DNA from: Parcubacteria group bacterium GW2011_GWD2_38_11
GTDB lineage: Bacteria > Patescibacteriota > Minisyncoccia > Moranbacterales > GWC2-37-73
Direction of reading: 5' to 3'
DNA: 42,694 bases
NCBI GenBank assembly: GCA_000992325.1
Contig: LBTZ01000005.1
Span: 1-42,694 of the forward strand
Shown: positions 30,431-39,000 of the stretch, piece by piece
How the letters are laid out: each line of letters begins with the position of its first letter
Position numbering within the stretch: position 1 is the first letter of the stretch
Notes under the pieces: model-generated
Seen by the model: the letters and a program-made list of their open reading frames with translations, nothing else
What the model was told of the DNA's origin: nothing
Database searches by the model: none
Made by a program: the position numbers and the translations under genes

Positions 30431-31612
30431 ATGCGCATAGCGATATTTACAAACAATTATCTTCCTAATCCCTTTGGTGTTTCAATGTCAATTGAAAGTT
30501 TTCGCAGGGAATTTGAAAAACTCGGTCATACCGTGTATGTTTTTGCGCCTGAATTTAGGGGGTATGTTGATGAAAATCAAAATGCCTGCCCGTCTGATAG
30601 GCGGGTTTTCAGATATCCAGCATTGGATTTGAAATTTAAAAACATTCGTTTCCCAATTGCAATTCCATATTCCTACCGCATTGATAGGATTTTATCTGAT
30701 TTGGAAATTGATGTGATTCACTCTCAACACCCAAATCTTTTGGGCTGGCAAGCAAAAAGATGGGCAAAGAAAAAAAATGTACCGCTCATTTTCACTTGGC
30801 ACACATTATATGATCAATATGCGCACTTCGCGCCATTTATTCCCAGTAAGTTAGCAGCTTGGTGGACAATTAAAAACGCTGTGAGATATGCAAACAGCTG
30901 TGATCAAATTATTGTGCCAACCAAATCAGTTAAAAAAATAATAACTGATTGGGGAGTGCACAATGAAAATGTTCAAGCAGTTGCAACGGGAGTTGAAGAA
31001 AGTTTTTTTCAAAATACTGATAGAGTTGGAACGAGAAAACAATTTGGCATTGAAGATGATGAAGTGGCGCTGCTGCTTCTTTCCAGATTAACAACAGAAA
31101 AAAATGTGGAATTTTTGGTGCGAGCAGTGATTAGAATTTTGAAAAAAAATGAAAAAACAAAATTTATTTTGGCTGGGGAAGGGCAGGAGCTGCCAAAACT
31201 TAAAAAGATGATTGTTGATGCTGGATTGATAAATAAGGTTGTTTTTTCAGGGATTGTGAAAAGAGAAATTACAAAAAATATTTTTGCAGCTGCTGATATT
31301 TTTGTTTATGCTTCAAAATCAGAAACACAGGGAATGATTTTAACTGAGGCGATGTGTTTGGGTCTTCCGGTTGTGGCCCTGGCAGCAGCTGGAGCGATAG
31401 ATATAATTGGCAATCAAATCACTGGATTATTGGTAAAAGAAAATGAAGATGAATTTGTAAATGCTGTCGAAAGATTGATAAATGATGCAGAACTTAGAAA
31501 TAGATTTTCGGAAAATGCCAAAAAAATAGCCAAGGAAAATTATACAGCTTCCATCTGTGCTGAAAAAATGCTGGAAATTTATGAAAAAGTTATTGCTGGG
31601 AAGAAAAAATAA
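30431..31612 (+). CDS. GT4-family glycosyltransferase (glycolipid type)
   Basis: From ATG 30431 (MRIAIFTNNYLPNPFGVSM) the product is 393 residues. The track's TTG start lies in intergenic repeat and is rejected. The N-terminal Rossmann domain has the family motif NPFGVSMSIESFRREFEKLGH. The C-terminal domain has LSRLTTEKNVEFLVRA, FAAADIFVYASKSETQGMILTEAMCLGLPVVA. It resembles glucosyltransferases acting on diacylglycerol, so membrane glycolipid synthesis is plausible but not certain. Residues about 45-51 (ACPSDRR) are coded by a 21-bp palindrome in frame. No Shine-Dalgarno is visible. Confidence 0.9.
   Translation: MRIAIFTNNYLPNPFGVSMSIESFRREFEKLGHTVYVFAPEFRGYVDENQNACPSDRRVFRYPALDLKFKNIRFPIAIPYSYRIDRILSDLEIDVIHSQHPNLLGWQAKRWAKKKNVPLIFTWHTLYDQYAHFAPFIPSKLAAWWTIKNAVRYANSCDQIIVPTKSVKKIITDWGVHNENVQAVATGVEESFFQNTDRVGTRKQFGIEDDEVALLLLSRLTTEKNVEFLVRAVIRILKKNEKTKFILAGEGQELPKLKKMIVDAGLINKVVFSGIVKREITKNIFAAADIFVYASKSETQGMILTEAMCLGLPVVALAAAGAIDIIGNQITGLLVKENEDEFVNAVERLINDAELRNRFSENAKKIAKENYTASICAEKMLEIYEKVIAGKKK
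30584..30605. repeat. In-frame CCCGTCT-GAT-AGGCGGG palindrome in the glycosyltransferase gene
   Basis: The 7-bp arms pair around GAT. The 21-bp unit GCCTGCCCGTCTGATAGGCGG adds seven residues (ACPSDRR) and keeps the frame. It looks like a small GC-rich repeat in an AT-rich gene. Confidence 0.5.
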
Positions 31613-31683
31613 CTTTCTCGTGTAGTAATAAGAAGTATAATATTTTTTTTAAACTAAAGTTTCTAGGGCTTTAATTTTCTTTA

Positions 31684-31719
31684 TGAACTTTATAACTTTA
31701 CGAACTTTATAAACTTACT
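31684..31719. repeat. GAACTTTATAACTTTACG repeat before the SOD gene
   Basis: Three imperfect units of (G/C)AACTTTATAA lie directly before the ATG. The same family occurs at 6139-6178, 41170-41203 and 42142-42190, always in non-coding gaps. Confidence 0.55.
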
Positions 31720-31720
31720 T

Positions 31721-32314
31721 ATGGTTTACGAAGCAAAAAAATTTGATCATCTGCTAGGTTTGGATGGTTTTTCAGATGAATTACTGAAAAATCATTTCAC
31801 TTTGTATGAAGGTTATGTGGCAAATACAAATAAGGTGGTTGATCTGATTGTGAATCTTTTGGATCAGGATAAAACGGGCGCACCGGAATATGCCGAGGTG
31901 ATGCGCAGATTTGGTTGGGAATTTAATGGGATGCGTTTACACGAGTTGTATTTTGAAAATATGATGAAGGGTGGTTCGGCGTTAGAAATGGAAAGTGAAC
32001 TTGGCAAAAAAATTGTTGCGGAATTTGGTTCACTGGAAAGATGGGAAAAGCATTTTCGTGCAACTGGCGCGATGCGGGGAATTGGTTGGGTCGTGCTATA
32101 TCAAGATGACGAAACTGGCACGATGTATAATGTGTGGATTAATGAGCACAACGATGGGCATATGACTGGCGCAACACCACTTTTGGTGATGGATGTTTTT
32201 GAACATTCTTATATGATTCAATATGGCTTGAAAAAAGCTGATTATATTGATGCATTTATGAAAAACATTTGCTGGCATGTTGTTAGCGCAAGGTTTGCGC
32301 AGGCAAATGCTTAA
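31721..32314 (+). CDS. Superoxide dismutase, Fe/Mn family
   Basis: The 197-residue protein keeps the metal ligands His25 (KNHFTLYEGYV), His74 (NGMRLHELYFENM) and the Asp/His pair in LLVMDVFEHSYM. GIGWVVLYQDDETGTMYNVW is the usual core strand, with the final helix starting YIDAFMKNICWHVV. It converts superoxide to oxygen and peroxide. Metal choice (Fe or Mn) cannot be decided from sequence; the Gly/Gln near the active site is not clear. No signal peptide is present. It is a single gene with a terminator at 32327. It is unusual in a CPR genome of otherwise fermentative type. Confidence 0.93.
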   Translation: MVYEAKKFDHLLGLDGFSDELLKNHFTLYEGYVANTNKVVDLIVNLLDQDKTGAPEYAEVMRRFGWEFNGMRLHELYFENMMKGGSALEMESELGKKIVAEFGSLERWEKHFRATGAMRGIGWVVLYQDDETGTMYNVWINEHNDGHMTGATPLLVMDVFEHSYMIQYGLKKADYIDAFMKNICWHVVSARFAQANA

Positions 32315-32326
32315 AAAGTGAAAAAG

Positions 32327-32356
32327 AAAAAAGCCTCCAAAATATGGAGGCTTTTT
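32327..32356. terminator. Terminator after the SOD gene
   Basis: AAAAAGCCTCC-AAAATAT-GGAGGCTTTTT is a strong stem with T tract. It also serves the minus-strand gene at 32376. Confidence 0.85.
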
Positions 32357-32375
32357 GATTCTTTGATCATTTTTT

Positions 32376-32837
32376 TTATTCATTTAATCTGCGAAAGAAA
32401 TTCTCCCAGCCGTAAAGGGGACCTTCTTTGTATCCTTGGTAAAAAAAATAAATACCAAAAATGTAACAAAGAATAGCAAACCCGAAGTAATCCATTTTTT
32501 GAGAAGAGAAGAGTGAGCCTAAGAAAAATATGGTTGCACCAAGGGAGAAAGCAAATGGTTTTTCCATGCCGCCATAAACAATTCTACCAGCTAATTTGTT
32601 GCGAGAATAACGATAGATAATACAGAAAAAAATTACAGCTAAAATCAACTTGGCGTTAATGCTTTTTGCAAACAATCCTGTGGGCAGCCCAAGAGCAAAA
32701 ACTAATGAGCAGCAGAGAAAGAAGCTGGAAGATATTAATGACTTTTCTTTGCGTTTGTTTTTTTGGTAGTCTTGTTCAAAGTAAATGTTGCAGCCTGTTT
32801 GTTTTTCGTTGTTTTGAGTTGCAGTGATATTCTTCAT
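32376..32837 (-). CDS. Small polytopic membrane protein of unknown function
   Basis: The 153-residue protein has a polar N-terminal 35 residues (ending QKNKRKEKSL) followed by about four transmembrane helices: SSFFLCCSLVFALGLP, LILAVIFFCIIYRY, FAFSLGATIFFLGSLF and FGFAILCYIFGIYFFYQG. A Shine-Dalgarno AGGAGG precedes ATG 32837 at good spacing. I recognise no family. The promoter should lie in the gap to 32960. It belongs to the strong-Shine-Dalgarno gene class of this window. Confidence 0.65.
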   Translation of the reverse strand: MKNITATQNNEKQTGCNIYFEQDYQKNKRKEKSLISSSFFLCCSLVFALGLPTGLFAKSINAKLILAVIFFCIIYRYSRNKLAGRIVYGGMEKPFAFSLGATIFFLGSLFSSQKMDYFGFAILCYIFGIYFFYQGYKEGPLYGWENFFRRLNE

Positions 32838-32950
32838 AATTAAACCTCCTACTCCGAATTTTTATGTTAAAAAACTATTAAGATTATGGCATTAAAGAAG
32901 GATAAGAGCAATAATAATTTAAAAAGACATAAGAATATTAGCTTGTTATT

Positions 32951-32982
32951 TCACTTCTGCCAGTTCGATTCCCCCTACCCGC
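32951..32982 (-). repeat. Truncated tRNA-tail element at tRNA-Gly
   Basis: The minus strand carries a perfect 20-bp inverted copy of the tRNA-Gly 3' end (GTTCGATTCCCCCTACCCGC is its complement), followed by TGGCAGAAGTGA. The Pro copy has CCGGCAGAAGCTAAG and the Arg copy CAGTGGCAGTGAG at the same place after the inverted tRNA copy. The rest of the element is missing or unrecognisable. Confidence 0.6.
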
Positions 32983-32991
32983 ACTTAAAGA

Positions 32992-33023
32992 AAACAAAAC
33001 AGACCCTAAGGTCTGTTTTGTTT
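32992..33023. terminator. Terminator after tRNA-Gly
   Basis: AAACAAAACAGACC-CTAA-GGTCTGTTTTGTTT is a perfect 14-bp stem. It lies between tRNA-Gly and its truncated tail element. Confidence 0.85.
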
Positions 33024-33030
33024 ATCTATG

Positions 33031-33102
33031 AGCGGGTAGGGGGAATCGAACCCCCCTCCTCAGCTTGGAAGGCTGATATAATAGCCACTATACGACACCC
33101 GC
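33031..33102 (-). tRNA. tRNA-Gly (anticodon TCC)
   Basis: The acceptor GCGGGTG/TACCCGC is complete with discriminator T, as usual for Gly. The anticodon stem TCAGC/GCTGA encloses CTTCCAA with TCC. The T arm GGGGG-TTCGATT-CCCCC is regular. CCA is not encoded. A GC-rich palindrome abuts its 5' end. Confidence 0.92.
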
Positions 33103-33128
33103 CTGCGCCAAGGCTTCGGCGGGCAGGC
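33101..33128. repeat. GC-rich palindrome abutting the tRNA-Gly 5' end
   Basis: GCCTGCGCC...GGCGGGCAGGC is a 28-bp imperfect palindrome with an AAGGCTTC centre. It is far more GC-rich than its surroundings and would fall in the tRNA-Gly leader. Confidence 0.5.
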
Positions 33129-33199
33129 CCGCTTCTACTTTGGATGTTTTTAACTCTTATTATTATATACAAGAATAAAGTTTTGTCCAGGGGTCGTGC

Positions 33200-33227
33200 T
33201 TGACTTTTTTGAAATATGTCTTATAAT
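33200..33227 (+). promoter_or_regulatory. Near-consensus sigma70 promoter for the Nudix gene
   Basis: TTGACT and TATAAT are 16 bp apart. Transcription should start near 33234, giving a leader of about 50 nt with a GGGGGG Shine-Dalgarno before ATG 33286. Confidence 0.7.
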
Positions 33228-33285
33228 CAGTAATCAAGTAATTTAAAAATATAATGTTATCACTAAAAAAAGGGGGGTATCTGAT

Positions 33286-33728
33286 ATGAAATCAAGAGTT
33301 TTGGTTGTTGGTTTTCCCATACGGAGAGATGAGGTACTCTTGGGTATCCGTAATCAAAAACCCTGGATTTGTAATCTTAGTGGTTTTGGCGGAAATATTA
33401 ATGACGAGGATGGAAACGATCCGAGAAAAACCCAAGTCCGCGAACTGCGCCCCAGCTTATTGAAAAAAGAGCTGAGTTCATTGTTAATTGTGAAGGGAAA
33501 GAGTCAAAAATTCTTCACGCCTATCTGATACCATATTTCATGGGGAAGGAGGTTACAACAAAAGAGATGTCCTCTCCTATGTGGTTTCCGAAAAAAAATA
33601 TCCCCACAGATTTGATGATCCCGGGTGATGAATTTTGGGTTTGTCGGATGTTGGCAGGAGAATTTATGAGCGGTACAATATTTCGAAGCGCTGATGCTGA
33701 GATATTTCTCGGGATCGAATTGAATTAA
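33286..33728 (+). pseudogene. Frameshifted Nudix hydrolase gene (MTH1/MutT-like)
   Basis: The first frame gives VLVVGFPIRRDEVLLGIRNQ and GFGGNINDEDG with VRELR, the start of a Nudix box. It then becomes nonsense (PSLLKKELSSLL). From about 33450 another frame gives LIEKRAEFIVNCEGKESKIL, MWFPKKNIPTDLM and PGDEFWVCRMLAGEF, which fits the C-terminal half of MTH1-type enzymes that clean up oxidised nucleotides. A one-base change around CTGCGCCCCAGC joins the halves. The Nudix box also lacks its EE, so decay is likely, but a sequencing error or programmed shift cannot be excluded. The promoter and Shine-Dalgarno are intact. Confidence 0.7.
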
Positions 33729-33779
33729 TTTTTTCAATGTGAAATTTAAAAGCAGAACATTAAAAGGAGGAAGTCGATT

Positions 33780-34061
33780 ATGTCGAAGAGAATGATTTAT
33801 GGTGGTCCTTGCGTGGTTTGTCTTGAGGAAAAGACTTCACTGGAGTATGTGCCTAAATCGGAGAAATTGGGCGTTTCCGTTGTGCAATCGAAAAATGATC
33901 GCAAAGTCATCATAAAGGAATGCCGGGTGTATTGTAGGAAAAAAGGGATACAATTTTCGCTTTCGGACTCGGTGACCTTTGGTTGGGGATTTGCCGACAT
34001 TAAAAGTGTGCAAAAAAGTGATGGCGAAATTATCTGGGAAGCCCCATCTTCAAGCAAATAA
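33780..34061 (+). CDS. Hypothetical small protein with paired cysteines
   Basis: The 93-residue protein has CVVC at residues 11-14 and a later ECRVYC pair that could form a zinc or redox site. The rest is a mix of strands (GVSVVQSKNDRKVIIKE) with no family I recognise. ATG 33780 follows AAGGAGG at good spacing. It lies 51 bp after the broken Nudix gene and may share its promoter. A strong terminator follows. Confidence 0.65.
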   Translation: MSKRMIYGGPCVVCLEEKTSLEYVPKSEKLGVSVVQSKNDRKVIIKECRVYCRKKGIQFSLSDSVTFGWGFADIKSVQKSDGEIIWEAPSSSK

Positions 34062-34082
34062 AAAACATAAAACGTTTTGTAT

Positions 34083-34120
34083 AAGGGCTTGGCTAATAAT
34101 TATTAGCCAAGCCCTTTTTC
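34083..34120. terminator. Terminator after 34061
   Basis: AAGGGCTTGGCTAATAA and its complement TTATTAGCCAAGCCCTT form a perfect long stem, followed by TTT. Confidence 0.88.
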
Positions 34121-34170
34121 ATTTTTTGGATCTATGATAGGATGTTTAGGTAATTTTTTAATAATAAAAT

Positions 34171-34671
34171 ATGGGGAATAAAAAAATTTTAATGGGGCTG
34201 ATTGTAGTGGTGGCTATAGTTTTGGGTTATACTTTGACTCGTAGCAAAACTGCTAATGCTCCAGTAGTGAAAGATGAAAAGACTGCTGTGGTTTCGCAGG
34301 AATCTCAATCAATAAATAATCAATCTAATGAGACAAAAAAACCTATGGAATTAGAAATCAAAACAACTCAAGAGGGAACAGGTGATCAAGTGGTCAAATC
34401 AGGTGACAATATCGCTGTACATTACACTGGAAAATTGACTGACGGGACTAAATTTGATTCAAGTGTAGATCGTGGCACTCCTTTTGAATTTCAAATTGGA
34501 CAAGGAATGGTAATTGCTGGTTGGGAACAGGGACTTTTGGGAATGAAGGTTGGTGAAAAACGAACATTAACAATTCCTTCTGAATTGGGATATGGATCAC
34601 GTGGAGCTGGTGCGATTATTCCACCAAATGCCACTCTTGTTTTTGATGTAGAACTTATTTCTATCAAATAG
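34171..34671 (+). CDS. FKBP-type peptidyl-prolyl cis-trans isomerase, membrane-anchored
   Basis: The 166-residue protein has an N-terminal anchor or signal ([20 protein letters not shown]). A low-complexity linker (about 25-60) is followed by one FKBP domain with [34 protein letters not shown], and [21 protein letters not shown], all key binding-pocket residues present. It speeds proline isomerisation, probably for proteins outside the membrane. A terminator follows at 34707. No Shine-Dalgarno is visible at ATG 34171. Confidence 0.94.
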   Translation: MGNKKILMGLIVVVAIVLGYTLTRSKTANAPVVKDEKTAVVSQESQSINNQSNETKKPMELEIKTTQEGTGDQVVKSGDNIAVHYTGKLTDGTKFDSSVDRGTPFEFQIGQGMVIAGWEQGLLGMKVGEKRTLTIPSELGYGSRGAGAIIPPNATLVFDVELISIK

Positions 34672-34706
34672 TTAGTAATAGCATTGCTATATCTTTCTAT
34701 TTTCAC

Positions 34707-34738
34707 AAAAAATCTCCCTTTTTATGGGAGATTTTTTT
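34707..34738. terminator. Terminator after the FKBP gene
   Basis: AAAAAATCTCCC-TTTTTAT-GGGAGATTTTTT is a strong stem with a T tract. Confidence 0.85.
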
Positions 34739-34887
34739 GTTACACAAGTAAATCTTTTGATATAAATAAGTAACAATAATATATGGGATATTTGATTATT
34801 ATAAATCTCCAAAATATGTTATATTGTAAGTAGTCTTAAAAAATATTAGCCCTGAAGAGGTGGGCTTATTGCAAACTGTAAATAAAG

Positions 34888-36036
34888 ATGCTTTTTCAGA
34901 ATAAAAAAACAGAAACATCAAACAAAAAAAATTGTGATGGTGTTGTTTCGTATCGTGATTTGCATAAAAAAGAGGAAGTTGTTTCCCCTAGTTTTGCTGT
35001 GGGAAAAAAAGTTTGGGCAAAAAAATTAAGCAGTGCCGCCCTGAAAGTTTTCTTCAGTGATTATCTCTATTTACTTTTCAAATCAGCGGCAAATAATCAT
35101 CTCAGAATTGTAGCCCCAAAAAAACAACAAGGAGAAAGATGTAGTTTTCAATTTCAGTCGTATACTCAACTAAAAAAATATCAAAAAAAAGTCAGACTTT
35201 TCACCTTCAGTACATCTTTCACTTCGATATTTGTGTTCATTGTTATAATCGGATTTCAGCTTATCAACACTCATCAAGGAAAAGGTGCAACTTTTGGATG
35301 GCTGCAAACTGATTGGAACGGTGGTGCGGACACGGTGACAACAGCAAATCATACAACAAATCAAAGTGGTTGGACCAAGTTTTTTTCTAAAGACATTGGT
35401 GTGGATACGAGTGGCGGAGAAATGAAAATTTCTGGCATAGCTGATTCTTTTGTGACAACTTCTGACACGGATTTTAATGCTTTTGCAAAGACGCAATCTT
35501 ACGTGAGTGGTGCGGGAGCAGCTGGAACAATTTATGCGCAAAAACCTGACGGTGGAACTTGCGCAACTGCTGCTGAATGTGCAAATGGCTGGTGTAATGC
35601 CAATGTTTGCGCCAATCCTTGGACTGCGGGGCCTTGCAGTGGATTTACAGTATATAGGGAAGATACCGGAGATGGTGCTCATCCTGGTCAATGGACGTGG
35701 AAAACAAGCGACACTGATTGCGCCGCTCCACAATGCTTGCCGGTGGATGGCTATGATAGCTTGGTGGCGGATAATAGCGTTGATTTTTCTCTTTATCCTG
35801 CGCGAAATGCATGCAAAGCAATTGGTGGCAGGTTACCAACCAGAAATGAGCTTCTGTGTATTTATAGTAATAAGGCGAGTTATGTCGGTGCGTTCGATGT
35901 TGGTGGTAGTTTGTATCTTGCTTCCCAAGAAGCTGCAGTAAACAAGGTGCTATATGTCAGATTTAGCGATGGCTTTTCAAATCTTGCAGGGTCTTGGTAT
36001 AAAACTAGTTGGAACAGGGTCAGATGTGTGAAATAA
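34888..36036 (+). CDS. Surface protein with C-terminal DUF1566/C-type-lectin-like domain
   Basis: The 382-residue protein has a basic cytosolic region of about 105 residues, one transmembrane helix (FTSIFVFIVIIGFQLI, about 112-128) and an external part. The external part has a Cys-rich segment (CATAAECANGWCNANVCANP). A C-terminal domain of about 100 residues follows with GGRLPTRNELLCIYSNK and ends KTSWNRVRCVK. This end is like DUF1566/formylglycine-type lectin folds, which serve as variable proteins in many diversity-generating retroelements. No reverse transcriptase or template repeat is in the window. It is 12 bp upstream of the large FN3 protein gene, so the two are probably co-transcribed. 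Confidence 0.75.
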   Translation: MLFQNKKTETSNKKNCDGVVSYRDLHKKEEVVSPSFAVGKKVWAKKLSSAALKVFFSDYLYLLFKSAANNHLRIVAPKKQQGERCSFQFQSYTQLKKYQKKVRLFTFSTSFTSIFVFIVIIGFQLINTHQGKGATFGWLQTDWNGGADTVTTANHTTNQSGWTKFFSKDIGVDTSGGEMKISGIADSFVTTSDTDFNAFAKTQSYVSGAGAAGTIYAQKPDGGTCATAAECANGWCNANVCANPWTAGPCSGFTVYREDTGDGAHPGQWTWKTSDTDCAAPQCLPVDGYDSLVADNSVDFSLYPARNACKAIGGRLPTRNELLCIYSNKASYVGAFDVGGSLYLASQEAAVNKVLYVRFSDGFSNLAGSWYKTSWNRVRCVK

Positions 36037-36048
36037 AAGTAATCTAAA

Positions 36049-39000
36049 ATGTTTTTGAAAAATAAATTAAAATTAAAAATATTTTCATTTGCAATGTTTT
36101 TTTGCAGTGCTTTTTTTATTTTTTCAATCGAAAGTGCTAAGGCGTATACATATTCAGCCAGCGCAATTTCTCCAGTAAAAACTTATGCAACGCAAGTTTC
36201 TTTCGGCGCAATTTCTTGGACTGAAGTTTCCTCTGCCACGAGCATAAGCCCTAGGCCGGCAAACTCTTTGATTGTTATGAATGTAAGAGCGGGGGATTCT
36301 GCCACGCCTGACGGAACTTGGACCAATGGTGGAAATTGGACAGAAGTTACTAATGGACAAAGTTTGTCTTTTCTTGGAGGGAAACAATATCTTCAATATC
36401 AAGTCAGTTTTTCCTATGACGATTTGAACAATATGCCTGGTGTTTCTGATGTGACGATAGCGTCAACAGCTTATCCTGTGGGGTTGTATAAAATTGTTAG
36501 TTCTGCATATGACACTAGCGACGCAACCAATTTACTTGCAAGAATTCAGTGGAATGAAAATGAGCCGTCAGGTGCAAATGTGAGATTTCAAATGCGTAGT
36601 GCTCCAGACAACGCTGGCACCCCGAACTGGGCAGCTGGCAGTGGTTGGTGCGGCCCTGTAAACTGCGCCGCTACAACAGCTGATATTGATTATGCATCTG
36701 ATTTTTATGAAACCGAGCCAACGGGAGAAACTGCAAATCCAATTCATATAATAGGCGACAATGATCAATGGATTCAATATGTTGTTTGGCTGGAAAATGA
36801 TAGTACGGCTGTTACTCCTGTTCTTTCTGACGTCACATTGACTTATGTTGTTAACGCGCCGCCGCAGGTGCAAAACGTGAGCGCAAGTCAAAATTCTGAT
36901 GGCACAGTGACGGTGAACTATGAAGTAAAAGACCCAGACACCACCACCGGAATTCTCGATGGTTTCTTGGATGCTAATCTTGAATATTGCACAGCTTCTT
37001 GCACCACCCCAGGAGGTGAAACTTGGGTCAATGCTGACACTATAGCTGGTGACTTTGGATTGATTGCAGTGCAAGAAGGAAGTTTCACTGCATATTCTGC
37101 CATCTGGACGCCAAAAACAGATTATCCAAATCAATACAATGCCAATATGAAAGTTCGAGTTGGCGTGGATGATAATGAAGCTGCTAATAATTTGGTTTAC
37201 GGCGATTCTGCCAACTTTGTTTTGGACGTTAAAAATCCAACCAATGTGGGTGTTGTCATCGATCACACCAAATCTTCAGATAATTTGACACTCACCACTC
37301 CAGCCGATGATTCTCTTTATCAAATTGCGTATTCAAATTATTCGGATTTCAGGGATGCATCTTTTGAAGCTTTTCCAGTGGACAATGAGAAAACTTACAG
37401 CAATTTAACTTCTGATCCGGCTACTGTTTATGTGAGAGTGAAAGATGAAAAAGATAATTACACTGACGTCAGCGCAACAACCCCAGCTCAACCAAGTCAT
37501 ATTGTGTATTACGATACTTCCAACGAGGCTTCAGGCGAATACCGCGAGTTTGTTGCTTGGGATATTGTGTCAGTGGAGCAAGTTGGCAGTGGATTTGCAG
37601 GTTATGATATTTATCGCGCCGACAGGTTGGAATCTGATGAAACTGCCACACCCGTCTATGCTTTTCTGGATTCTATTGTCGATCGCAATACTAATTTTTT
37701 CACTGATTTAAACCTGGATAATGGTAAACATTATTATTACAAAATTCTTGTTAGGGACACAGCAGGAAATGTTTCTCAATATTCTTCAGCAGTGGATGAC
37801 AATCCCAATGGTCAAGGAGGATCAGATCAAACTCCTCCAACTTTATCAGATGTAAATATTTCCAATATCAACACCACCAGCGCAACTATAACTTGGAATA
37901 CAGACGAACTTTCAGATTCCAGTGTGGGTTATAGTGAAAACGTTACTTATCTTCCTGAAAGAGGATTAGCTTCTATGGTAATGGCTCATGAAATTGTGCT
38001 TACCAATCTTGATCCTGGCACGACGTATAATGTTCGCGTCAAATCTCATGACAGTGTTGGAAATCTTGGCCAAAATGACAAAGATAACCCAGGCTCGACT
38101 CTTATTCAAAATTTTACTTTTGAAACCTTGCCTGGTCCTGCAATTTCAGGAGTCACGGTTCCTAATATTTCGAACAATCAAGCCACTATTGATTGGAAAA
38201 CCAGCACGGACTCTTCGAGTTATGTTGTTTATTCAAACACTATATCTGATGGAGTATTGGTAAACCCTAAGGAATTTGGAACTCCTGAACTTGTTGGCAG
38301 CCCAGTTGCTGGAAAATATTCTCATTCTCAAACCATAACCACTTATAACGATCTGCCATTGGTTCCAAACACTAGATATTATTTCTATGTAAAATCCGTG
38401 GATGGCGATAGTAATGTTTCTATTGATAACAATGCCAGTATGTTTTATGAATTGCTTACGACTGAAGACAGTGATCCTCCTATAATATCTGATGTTGAAA
38501 CTCCACTGGTAACGAAAGACGGAGTTGTTGTTTCTTGGACAACCAATGAACCTGCAACAAGTAAGGTCTCTTATACAACCATCAATGGTGGTCCATATAA
38601 TGAGATTGTGGAGGTTTTAACTTATGATCGTAGTCATTATGTTATATTGGGTGATCTTGATGCGGATGAGGATTATTATTTCAAAGTGACCTCTGATGAT
38701 ATCAATACCAATTCTGAAAGCAGTGATCAGCAAACATTCACAACATTGAAAGATGTTGAATTTCAGCACGATCCACTCTCGACAATTACATTCGCTGATC
38801 CTAATCCATCCATAATCACCGACACAGTAGCGGTTATTTCATTTGATACTGATCAAAATGCTAATTGTTTTGTGGAATATGGAACTGAATCTGAAAATCC
38901 CACCGCTGTTCCCGCCAAGGAAGGAACAGAAATTTTTAACAAGGGTCACAATATTCAACTCAATGGTCTTATTTTCGAGACAAAATATTATTACAAAGTT

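Noticed and set aside
32886-33203. Track ORF of 105 residues over tRNA-Gly
   Set aside because: The product ERVGGIEPPSSAWKAD is translated tRNA; the frame crosses a terminator and a palindrome.
36568-37266. Minus-strand ORF of 232 residues opposite the FN3 gene
   Set aside because: It is antisense to a strong coding frame, shows no motif and has no start signal; the same holds for 35170-35733 and 35507-35941.
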